Under the pieces are notes generated by a model that saw only the letters and a list, made by a program, of their open reading frames with translations, was not told where the DNA came from and made no database searches. The position numbers and the translations under genes are program-made. A DNA stretch of 64,000 nt from Agarilytica sp045430305 (GTDB lineage: Bacteria > Pseudomonadota > Gammaproteobacteria > Pseudomonadales > Cellvibrionaceae): positions 1,302,001 to 1,366,000 of the forward strand of contig JAILXW010000001.1 in assembly GCA_045430305.1 (NCBI GenBank). The letters are read 5' to 3'. Positions within the stretch are counted from its first letter, which is position 1. Each line of letters begins with the position of its first letter. Below are positions 57,415 through 64,000 of this stretch, piece after piece.

Positions 57415-58758
57415 AACTAAGTTCAGAAGCTCTTGAGTTTTTCCTTCCATTAATGGCGTATCTCCACGAGATTCGACATTTAAACGCAATACTGGCTCCG
57501 TGCTTGACATGCGCACGTTAAAACGCCACTCGGCAAAGGCCATTGAAAGCCCATCGACAGTTTCGATAATTGCGTCGTCTGCGTGATAGTGTTCTTTTAT
57601 AGAAGCCAATATAGCCGAGGGATCATTGACGGTACGATTAATCTCGCCACTGCATGGAAATTTTGCCATGCGGTCTTTTACCATCTCCGACAGCGAGCGC
57701 CCCTCGACACTAATTAACTCTGCCACGAGCAACCAAGGGATATTGCCATTATCGCAGTAAGCGAACGATTTAAAGTAATGGTGGGCACTCATTTCGCCGC
57801 CATACACCGCATCGGCTTCACGCATAATTGCCTTAATGAAAGCGTGACCTGTTTTGCTTTGCACTGGCGCACCCCCCGCCTCTTTCACTTGATCGATAGT
57901 ATTCCAAGTTAAGCGTGGGTCGTGAACAATTTTATCGCCGGGATGTTTGGCTAAAAACGCCTGAGCAAGTAAACCCACTAAATAATAGCCTTCAATAAAG
58001 TGGCCTGTTTCATCAAAGAAAAAACAGCGGTCAAAATCGCCATCCCATGCAATGCCAAAATCTGCACCGCTTTCTTTTACCGCGTCTATTGTCGCTTGGC
58101 GACGCTCTGGCAATAACGGGTTAGGGATTCCGTTGGGGAAGTTGCCGTCAGGCTGGTGATGCACTTTGACAAATTCAAACGGCAGGTGCGACTCGAGTGC
58201 ATCAACCACTGCGCCTGCGCCGCCGTTTCCTGCATTACAAACAATTTTAAGTGGCTTTAATTTTTCTTTATCGACATAAGTTAAAAGGTGCTCGACGTAC
58301 TCTGGTCGAATATCTGTGCGTGTTACGCTGCCCTTTTTATCGCTCGACTTAAATTCACCGCTTTCGGCAATTGCGCGAATTTCATTTAAGCCATCGTCGC
58401 CAGAAATTGGGCGCGAACCCTCCTTCACCAGCTTCATGCCGTTATAGTCCATGGGGTTGTGACTGGCTGTCACACAAATACCACCGTCGACTTCTAGATG
58501 GAAGGTCGAGAAGTAAACTTCTTCGGTTCCACACTGGCCAATATGAATTACATCAGCACCCGCATCGGTTAAACCATCGATGAGCGCATCAGAAAGCGAT
58601 TCGCTTGTTAAACGAATGTCATGACCGACAACAACTGAACTTGCGCCCAAATAATCAACGTAAGCGCGACCCACTCGGTAGGCCACGTCTTCGTTTAATT
58701 GTTCGGGAACTTTGCCTCGAATATCGTAGGCTTTAAAACAGGTAATTTCCGTTTGCAC
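57397..58758 (-). CDS. phosphomannomutase/phosphoglucomutase
   Basis: The 453-residue product is an alpha-D-phosphohexomutase: F-K-A-Y-D-I-R-G at the start, the phosphoserine Ser99 in T-A-S-H-N-P-M-D-Y-N-G, metal loop D-G-D-F-D-R, sugar loop G-G-E-M-S-A-H-H-Y, and the phosphate-binding R-M-S-S-T-E-P-V-L-R. It interconverts mannose-6-P and mannose-1-P, probably also glucose phosphates as in ManB/CpsG and AlgC. It is 8 bases behind galU, so the pair supplies nucleotide sugars for surface polysaccharide. Confidence 0.93.
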   Translation of the reverse strand: MQTEITCFKAYDIRGKVPEQLNEDVAYRVGRAYVDYLGASSVVVGHDIRLTSESLSDALIDGLTDAGADVIHIGQCGTEEVYFSTFHLEVDGGICVTASHNPMDYNGMKLVKEGSRPISGDDGLNEIRAIAESGEFKSSDKKGSVTRTDIRPEYVEHLLTYVDKEKLKPLKIVCNAGNGGAGAVVDALESHLPFEFVKVHHQPDGNFPNGIPNPLLPERRQATIDAVKESGADFGIAWDGDFDRCFFFDETGHFIEGYYLVGLLAQAFLAKHPGDKIVHDPRLTWNTIDQVKEAGGAPVQSKTGHAFIKAIMREADAVYGGEMSAHHYFKSFAYCDNGNIPWLLVAELISVEGRSLSEMVKDRMAKFPCSGEINRTVNDPSAILASIKEHYHADDAIIETVDGLSMAFAEWRFNVRMSSTEPVLRLNVESRGDTPLMEGKTQELLNLVKKYDE

Positions 58759-58766
58759 CGCTTATT

Positions 58767-59591
58767 CTACTCACTTCCGTAAACGTTTTTGTAAACGTAG
58801 TTGGTGGCTTCAACAAAGCCCGCAACGCTACCACAATCGAATCGATTACCTTTAAATTTATAGGCAAGTACACAACCGTCTTTTGCTTGAGTCATTAATG
58901 CGTCCGTTAATTGCACTTCATCATTCTTACCGGGAGGTGTCTTTTCAATAATTTCGAAGATATCTGGAGTAAGTATGTAACGACCGATAATCGCAAGATT
59001 ACTGGGTGCATCTTTCGGGTCTGGTTTTTCCACCATCTCATTAACTTGGTAGATACCATCTTTAATTTGTTCACCACCGATCACACCAAATTTATGAATT
59101 TCATCTTCTGGCACTTCTTGTACCGCAACAATACTGCAACGGAATTGTTTGAAGAGCTTCACCATTTGGGAAAGCACGCCTTCGTCAGCAACACATAGAT
59201 CATCTGACAACACCACACCAAAAGGCTGGTTACCCACAAGACGACGACCATTTAAAATCGCATCCCCCAAGCCTTTCATTTCTGCTTGGCGCGTAAAGGA
59301 AAACTGGCCTTTTGCCATGACACCACGAATCGACTCAAGATAGGACTCTTTAGACGAGCCAGCAATTTGATGTTCAAGCTCGTAGCTGACGTCAAAATGA
59401 TCAGCAATAGCACGCTTGCCACGCCCGGTCACAAAACCAACTTCCGTTAAACCGGCTTCTATCGCTTCTTCTACACCATATTGCACCAGCGGCTTGTTCA
59501 CGACTGGCAACATTTCTTTGGGCATAGATTTAGTTGCGGGGAGGAAGCGAGTACCGTAACCAGCAACAGGAAATAAGCACTTTGTAATCAT
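58767..59591 (-). CDS. galU: UTP-glucose-1-phosphate uridylyltransferase
   Basis: The 274-residue product has the GalU signature: F-P-V-A-G-Y-G-T-R-F-L-P-A-T-K at the N-terminus, M-L-P-V-V-N-K-P-L-V-Q-Y, V-L-S-D-D-L-C and V-E-K-P. It makes UDP-glucose. It is the first gene of a two-gene unit with the phosphomannomutase. Confidence 0.96.
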   Translation of the reverse strand: MITKCLFPVAGYGTRFLPATKSMPKEMLPVVNKPLVQYGVEEAIEAGLTEVGFVTGRGKRAIADHFDVSYELEHQIAGSSKESYLESIRGVMAKGQFSFTRQAEMKGLGDAILNGRRLVGNQPFGVVLSDDLCVADEGVLSQMVKLFKQFRCSIVAVQEVPEDEIHKFGVIGGEQIKDGIYQVNEMVEKPDPKDAPSNLAIIGRYILTPDIFEIIEKTPPGKNDEVQLTDALMTQAKDGCVLAYKFKGNRFDCGSVAGFVEATNYVYKNVYGSE

Positions 59592-59894
59592 GATTTATAT
59601 TCTCTATATCGGATTTTTATCAGATTTTTTGCTCTAACATTCAGAGCCAGTTGCAATGCATGCAAATATCACTCAACGCCAATTGGCCCCAATAGCAATT
59701 GCGCACAATGCAGGAACAGGCTGAATATAGCACAACGATGTAAAAAATATTGCGTTTAAGCTTCGTATCCCTTTGGCTTATACGGTAATTGGATTCACGC
59801 GGCTTTGCTGGACAATCATCGGCAAGTCGTTAGAATGGCGGCTCGCAAATATTGCGAATATTTGACAATGTACATGCCCTGAGAATACGAATCG
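59592..59894. other. 303-base divergent gap galU/fabA
   Basis: No gene is present. The gap must hold the promoters of galU (minus) and fabA (plus). Apart from the perfect palindrome close to fabA, listed separately, I could not pick a convincing -10/-35 pair. Confidence 0.6.
59846..59864. promoter_or_regulatory. 19-base perfect palindrome upstream of fabA, operator candidate
   Basis: CAAATATT-GCG-AATATTTG is an exact inverted repeat with a three-base centre, ending 30 bases before the fabA start. Spacing of the half sites fits a dimeric TetR- or LacI-type repressor. A control of unsaturated fatty acid synthesis is plausible, but the sequence does not match the FabR or DesT sites as I remember them. 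Confidence 0.65.
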
Positions 59895-60419
59895 ATGCAC
59901 AACTTCGAAGCACAACCTTCCTACAATACAGAAGAGCTACTCCAATGCGGAAATGGCGAACTATTCGGCCCTGGCAACGCCCAACTGCCAGTACCTAATA
60001 TGTTGATGCTCGATCGCATCGCCCATATCAGTCAAACAGGCGGCGAGTACGGCAAAGGCGAAATTATCGCTGAATTAGACATTAACCCTGATCTTTGGTT
60101 TTTTGACTGCCACTTCCCTGGCGACCCTGTTATGCCAGGCTGCTTAGGCTTAGACGCCATGTGGCAGCTCGTCGGCTTTTTCCTTGCATGGAAAGGCAAC
60201 CAAGGCCGAGGTCGCGCTTTGGGCGCTGGCGAGGTTAAATTCACTGGTCAAATTTTGCCCACAGCTAAAAAAGTGACCTATCACATCCATTTAAAGCGCG
60301 TTATTGAACGTCGCTTAGTCATGGGAATTGCTGACGGCCGCGTCGCTGTAGACGGCAAAGAAATCTATTTCGCTAAAGATTTGCGTGTTGGCCTATTTAC
60401 TCAAACCGATACCTTCTAA
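59895..60419 (+). CDS. fabA: 3-hydroxydecanoyl-ACP dehydratase/isomerase FabA
   Basis: The 174-residue product is FabA: P-N-M-L-M-L-D-R-I, the active-site His73 in F-D-C-H-F-P-G-D-P-V-M-P-G-C-L-G-L-D-A with its catalytic Asp, and W-Q-L-V-G-F-F-L-A-W. It dehydrates 3-hydroxydecanoyl-ACP and isomerises the double bond, opening anaerobic unsaturated fatty acid synthesis. It is followed after 149 bases by fabB, its partner. Confidence 0.97.
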   Translation: MHNFEAQPSYNTEELLQCGNGELFGPGNAQLPVPNMLMLDRIAHISQTGGEYGKGEIIAELDINPDLWFFDCHFPGDPVMPGCLGLDAMWQLVGFFLAWKGNQGRGRALGAGEVKFTGQILPTAKKVTYHIHLKRVIERRLVMGIADGRVAVDGKEIYFAKDLRVGLFTQTDTF

Positions 60420-60568
60420 GCCTGAAATAGATAACAACACTAAGATTACGCAATAGCATTAGAGCGTTAATCAAGTTAAACAATTAAGTAACAAGAACTT
60501 AGCAGCGAAGCCGCTCAGCCGATCACACAGGCTCATGCAGCTTCCACACTTATATTAAGAGGTCGACT

Positions 60569-61783
60569 ATGAAGCGAGTTGTGGTAACGGGAATGGGGAT
60601 TGTCTCTTGCATTGGAAACGATAAAGCCACCGTACTAGAAGCGCTAAAAACTGGAAAATCAGGGATCAAACACAATGAATCCTACGCGGAAAAAGGTTTT
60701 CGCAGTACGGTTTCTGGTTCTGTTGATATTGATTTATCAGAGCACATCGATCGGAAAGTCCTTCGTTTTATGGCTGATGCTGCGGGCTTTAACTACATCG
60801 CTATGCAGCGTGCCATCGAAGACTCTGGCCTCAGTGAAAGTGAAGTATCCAACGAGCGCAGCGGTATCATTGTCGGTTCTGGCGGCGCTTCTACCGCAAG
60901 CGTTGTCGAATCTGCCGACATTATTCGCAGCCGCGGCGTAAAGCGTGTTGGCCCCTACCGGGTAACACAAACTATGGGCAGTACAACCTCTGCCTGTTTG
61001 GCCACGCCGTTCAAAATTAAAGGTGTGAACTATTCGATTTCGTCTGCCTGTGCAACCAGTGCTCACTGCATTGGTAACGCCATGGAGCTTATCCAACTCG
61101 GTAAGCAAGATGTGGTATTTGCCGGTGGCGGCGAAGAAGAGCATTGGTCTCTCACAGGGCTATTCGATGCCATGGGCGCCCTGTCTACAAAATACAATGA
61201 CACCCCCGAAAAAGCGTCTCGCGCTTACGATGCTAACCGCGACGGCTTTGTTATTGCTGGCGGTGGCGGTTGTTTGGTGATTGAGTCTCTTGACCACGCT
61301 CTTGCGCGCGGTGCGAAGATCTATGGCGAACTTGTCGGCTATGGCGCTACGTCAGACGGTTACGATATGGTGGCACCTTCGGGCGAAGGCGCTATTCGCT
61401 GTATGAAGCAAGCAATGCAAACAGTGGAAGGCGACATCGACTACATCAACTCTCACGGCACAAGCACACCCGCCGGTGATATCACTGAACTTGGCGCGGT
61501 AAAACAAACGTTTGGCGACAATATTCCGAGAATTTCTTCAACAAAGTCACTGACAGGCCACTCTCTTGGCGCCACAGGCGTACAAGAAGCGATATACAGT
61601 TTGTTGATGATGGAAAACGACTTTGTTTGCGCTTCGGCCAATATTGAAACATTAGATGACGGCGCAGAAGGCGTGCCGGTTGTACGTGAAAAAGAAGATG
61701 TGAAACTCAACCGCGTGATGTCTAACAGCTTTGGCTTTGGTGGCACCAACGCTACATTGATATTCCAACGTTACGACGGGTAA
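60569..61783 (+). CDS. fabB: beta-ketoacyl-ACP synthase I FabB
   Basis: The 404-residue product is FabB: nucleophile Cys161 in S-I-S-S-A-C-A-T-S-A-H-C, N-S-H-G-T-S-T-P-A-G-D and S-L-T-G-H-S-L-G-A-T-G for the two His, ending S-N-S-F-G-F-G-G-T-N-A-T. The A-C-A-T-S-A-H-C form separates it from FabF. It elongates the cis-unsaturated intermediate made by FabA. AGAGG precedes the ATG and a strong terminator follows. Confidence 0.97.
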   Translation: MKRVVVTGMGIVSCIGNDKATVLEALKTGKSGIKHNESYAEKGFRSTVSGSVDIDLSEHIDRKVLRFMADAAGFNYIAMQRAIEDSGLSESEVSNERSGIIVGSGGASTASVVESADIIRSRGVKRVGPYRVTQTMGSTTSACLATPFKIKGVNYSISSACATSAHCIGNAMELIQLGKQDVVFAGGGEEEHWSLTGLFDAMGALSTKYNDTPEKASRAYDANRDGFVIAGGGGCLVIESLDHALARGAKIYGELVGYGATSDGYDMVAPSGEGAIRCMKQAMQTVEGDIDYINSHGTSTPAGDITELGAVKQTFGDNIPRISSTKSLTGHSLGATGVQEAIYSLLMMENDFVCASANIETLDDGAEGVPVVREKEDVKLNRVMSNSFGFGGTNATLIFQRYDG

Positions 61784-61805
61784 GCAACAAGCATCCCATA
61801 AAAAA

Positions 61806-61836
61806 GGGTTAGAGCTAACGCTCTAACCCTTTTTTT
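61806..61836. terminator. rho-independent terminator of fabA-fabB
   Basis: GGGTTAGAGC and GCTCTAACCC pair perfectly around a TAAC loop, flanked by an A run and seven T, 22 bases past the fabB stop. Confidence 0.97.
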
Positions 61837-61929
61837 GTGCCCCTACATTTTACACGTAGCGGCTTTATCTCAAGCCCACCAAAGTAAGTACTAACTTTCT
61901 GTTTCTGCTATAGGCCCTAGGCCTTTAAC

Positions 61930-62790
61930 TTATGAACCTTTCAGCTCTTGACCTTCCTCAGCGTTGTGGGCTTCTAGCGCGTTCGCAACAGCCACTTTCA
62001 AACCCTTACGCCAGGAACTACATTGAACCCCAAAGTTGCGCGTTAGCCGCTCACCACTCAAACATGCGCTGCCAGCTAATAGCCGACGCTCATCACCAGG
62101 CGCTGCGACAGAAGGCATTTCAAGATTCATATCAAAATCTGAATTGAGGAGCCTCACCAATGTATCTGTAATCTCTGCTTCAGAGCACTTGTCTGACGCG
62201 TGCAAGTGGAATACGCCCCAGTTAGCAGCGTCGCATTGAACCTGCTGAATAAGTGCCACGGTCGCATCCGCTATATTTTTCACATGCAAAGGACGACCAA
62301 AATTATGGTCAGAAACAAACATCGCACTGCGCTCTAATAAGGGAGGTAAAAAGCGGTGAAGTACGTTTTCGAACTCACCCCCTAAAACCCAACTCAAACG
62401 TAAAATGATGTGTTTCTCAAGTTTAGAGCAGAGCGCCTCACAGGCCTGCCAAGGGTTTTGATCATCGCCGTTAAGCTCATCAACCTCGATCAACTCCTGT
62501 GCGTCATCACACTGGCCAAACACCTGGTAAGACGAAAAATATAAGAAAGGAACGGAGCCAGACTCGCACAAATCGACTAAGGTTTGAATCGTCGAACACT
62601 CATGGCGCTCATCTTCGATGGGGCGAAAATTGATGACCGCCGCAGGCGAAATATCTAAGAATAATTTCGGCCACTCAGCCGCGTGTGCATCGTCGAGCAA
62701 TACGAGCTCAAAATTACTGTCGTCAAAACTTTCGCGAAGGTACCGAGTGTATTCACCCGGCACCAAACGCGCGAGAACTTTGAATGCCAA
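61930..62790 (-). CDS. degenerate SDR/RmlD-like protein
   Basis: The 286-residue product has the extended-SDR outline (V-I-N-F-R-P near residue 55, F-L-Y-F-S-S-Y-Q-V-F-G, then I-L-R-L-S-W-V-L-G-G-E-F-E-N-V as in dTDP-4-dehydrorhamnose reductases). The N-terminal G-x-x-G-x-x-G cofactor loop is replaced by A-R-L-V-P-G-E-Y, and the Y-x-x-x-K pair by A-C-E-A-L-C-S-K. It may bind no dinucleotide or have lost catalysis. It follows ssb by 15 bases on the same strand. Confidence 0.75.
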   Translation of the reverse strand: MAFKVLARLVPGEYTRYLRESFDDSNFELVLLDDAHAAEWPKLFLDISPAAVINFRPIEDERHECSTIQTLVDLCESGSVPFLYFSSYQVFGQCDDAQELIEVDELNGDDQNPWQACEALCSKLEKHIILRLSWVLGGEFENVLHRFLPPLLERSAMFVSDHNFGRPLHVKNIADATVALIQQVQCDAANWGVFHLHASDKCSEAEITDTLVRLLNSDFDMNLEMPSVAAPGDERRLLAGSACLSGERLTRNFGVQCSSWRKGLKVAVANALEAHNAEEGQELKGS

Positions 62791-62805
62791 GCGTTATGCC
62801 CTTAC

Positions 62806-63366
62806 TTAAAACGGAATGTCGTCGTCGAAACTATCCATCGCTGGAGGCGGAGGCGGGGCTGTATTTGCACCGCCTTGTGGTGCAGATTGAGGCGCTTGCT
62901 GATACCCACCTTGCTGAGGGGCTTGTTGAGGCGGCGCTGATTGCTGAGGGGCCTGCTGATATGCTTGCTGAGGTGCTTGTTGTTGAGGTGCCTGACCATA
63001 CCCCCCTCCCATACCGGCTCCGTCATTACGGCTATCCAGCATTTGCATTTCATTCGCAACAATTTCTGTGGAATAACGATCTTGGCCGTTTTGATCTTGC
63101 CATTTACGTGTTTGCAGCTTGCCTTCGATGTAGACCTTGCTGCCCTTACGAAGGTACTCGCCAGCAATCTCAGCCAAGCGATTAAAGAAGACAATGCGGT
63201 GCCACTCGGTCTTTTCCTGAGTTTGGCCTGTTTGCTTATCTTTCCATGAATCAGACGTAGCGACGCTTACATTAGTGATAGCAGAGCCACCCGCCGAATA
63301 ACGCGTTTCGGGGTCTTGGCCAAGATTTCCGACAATAATGACTTTGTTTATGCCTCTAGAAGCCAC
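62806..63366 (-). CDS. ssb: single-stranded DNA-binding protein
   Basis: The 186-residue product has the SSB OB fold (I-N-K-V-I-I-V-G-N-L-G-Q-D-P-E, W-H-R-I-V-F-F-N-R-L-A-E, G-S-K-V-Y-I-E-G-K-L-Q-T-R-K-W), a linker of Gln/Ala/Pro repeats (about residues 122-165) and the acidic protein-binding tip D-D-D-I-P-F. The A-P-Q-Q repeats in the linker are prone to length variation between strains. It is next to the MFS gene, as often seen near uvrA in relatives. Confidence 0.97.
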   Translation of the reverse strand: MASRGINKVIIVGNLGQDPETRYSAGGSAITNVSVATSDSWKDKQTGQTQEKTEWHRIVFFNRLAEIAGEYLRKGSKVYIEGKLQTRKWQDQNGQDRYSTEIVANEMQMLDSRNDGAGMGGGYGQAPQQQAPQQAYQQAPQQSAPPQQAPQQGGYQQAPQSAPQGGANTAPPPPPAMDSFDDDIPF

Positions 63367-63486
63367 GTAGTTTTCCTCTTAATAATAATCTTATTAGTCT
63401 TTGAGCATTAATCGCGATGTATTCATCACCGCATACATGCATTCAAACGGTAGTAGCACCGATAGTACCATTGTCTCGAAGCGCTT

Positions 63487-64000
63487 TTAAACGGCTGGAT
63501 TCGCTTTCAATTCACATTCTTTCGCCGTCGCCTGCTCACTCAGCCTGAGCGACTTACTCCGCAAAGCCTCGAAACCTTCGAGGTCTAGGCAGCGCTTATC
63601 GATTTTCATATACAAGAGAGACTCTTCTTCTGAGAAAAAAAGCTCTTCCACCCCATCAATATCACCTGCACCCGAAAAATCGCCCTCTTGCTGAAACGCT
63701 AAACACACCCGCGAGAGGTGTTGCGGTGGCGTCATCCCGAAAGCAATCGCTACCCATACGAGCGCCAAGCCCACAACCAGCATAAACACGTCCGCACTAG
63801 AGTTGTATTGGGCGACCCAACCTCCAGCTAGCCCACCAATAAAAGCACCCAAAAACTGGCTGGTAGAATAAATCCCCATAGCCGTACCTTTGGTGCCCGC
63901 GGGGGCAATCTTACTCACTAATGATGGCAACATGGATTCCAATAAATTGAAGGCCAGAAAAAATACCAACATCAAAGTAACAAACACATATGCATTCTGG
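63487..64000 (-). CDS. MFS transporter with C-terminal YAM-like domain, partial
   Basis: The frame is open to the window edge, so the N-terminal part lies beyond base 64000. What is seen is the last three or four membrane segments with F-F-L-A-F-N-L-L-E, G-T-A-M-G-I-Y-S-T-S-Q-F-L-G-A-F-I-G-G, then a soluble tail of about 80 residues containing D-G-V-E-E-L-F-F-S-E-E-E-S-L-L-Y-M-K-I-D. This tail resembles the ferredoxin-like YAM domain of YajR. The substrate is unknown. It lies upstream of ssb on the same strand. Confidence 0.85.
   Translation of the reverse strand, partial: QNAYVFVTLMLVFFLAFNLLESMLPSLVSKIAPAGTKGTAMGIYSTSQFLGAFIGGLAGGWVAQYNSSADVFMLVVGLALVWVAIAFGMTPPQHLSRVCLAFQQEGDFSGAGDIDGVEELFFSEEESLLYMKIDKRCLDLEGFEALRSKSLRLSEQATAKECELKANPAV

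Noticed and set aside
62784..63249. plus-strand frames over ssb
   Set aside because: They arise from the repetitive Gln/Ala/Pro linker of ssb read in reverse.
1..64000. CRISPR arrays, tRNA or rRNA genes, insertion sequences
   Set aside because: I read for regularly spaced repeats, tRNA-like cloverleaf segments and transposase motifs and saw none; a covariance-model scan would be needed to exclude small RNAs.

Overview
This is a gammaproteobacterial chromosome segment, most like the Cellvibrionales (the Saccharophagus/Teredinibacter side of the class). The assignment is inferred from content, not from a search: rplU-rpmA-obgE-proB order, a fabA-fabB pair, biosynthetic arginine decarboxylase joined to the carboxyspermidine route, a rhombosortase, and the two-component system of the proteobacterial dedicated sortase system. 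Base composition looks moderate. I see no rRNA, tRNA, CRISPR array, insertion sequence or phage block.

Layout. 1-5.5 kb: accessory small genes (end of an SGNH hydrolase, GNAT acetyltransferase, YdeI/OmdA-like protein, a three-gene minus-strand operon with a hotdog thioesterase), then a back-to-back pair of a leaderless M15-like peptidase and a small lipoprotein, then arfB. 5.6-11.3 kb: a consensus LexA box followed by imuA-imuB-dnaE2, the SOS mutasome cassette. 11.3-14 kb: rhombosortase, a double-HTH regulator and a TTG-started CheW. 14-19 kb: speA, carboxyspermidine dehydrogenase, carboxyspermidine decarboxylase and rraA, a polyamine operon. 19-23.6 kb: MAPEG protein, outer-membrane barrel, EamA exporter, secreted GDSL hydrolase. 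23.8-27.1 kb: pdsR-pdsS without a sortase or target gene, then rpsT.

27.3-45.2 kb is the main accessory block: an aryl polyene (xanthomonadin-like) gene cluster in two converging halves. The plus-strand half carries a chorismatase of the FkbO/Hyg5/XanB2 type (supply of a hydroxybenzoate starter), acyltransferase, ACP, hotdog dehydratase, glycosyltransferase, thioesterase, LolA-like carrier, MMPL exporter, DUF3261 lipoprotein, ApeP-like dehydratase, ketoreductase and ketosynthase. The minus-strand half carries methyltransferase, second ACP, membrane protein, AMP ligase, second ApeI-like hotdog, second acyltransferase, ketosynthase, chain-length factor and second ApeP-like dehydratase. Together these give starter supply and activation, iterative chain extension with retained double bonds, attachment to a lipid and transfer to the outer membrane. 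An unrecognised lipoprotein gene sits at the junction.

45.3-52.7 kb is housekeeping: hisC, proB, obgE, rpmA, rplU on the minus strand and ispB, pgi on the plus strand. 52.8-55.5 kb is a bufferin-type RiPP operon (four-Cys DUF2282 precursor, MNIO/DUF692 enzyme, DUF2063 partner, DoxX membrane protein) with repeated motifs in its upstream region and hairpins after the precursor gene. 55.5-64 kb holds a lipoprotein esterase, phosphomannomutase-galU, fabA-fabB with a perfect palindrome before fabA, a degenerate SDR protein, ssb and the end of a YajR-like MFS transporter.
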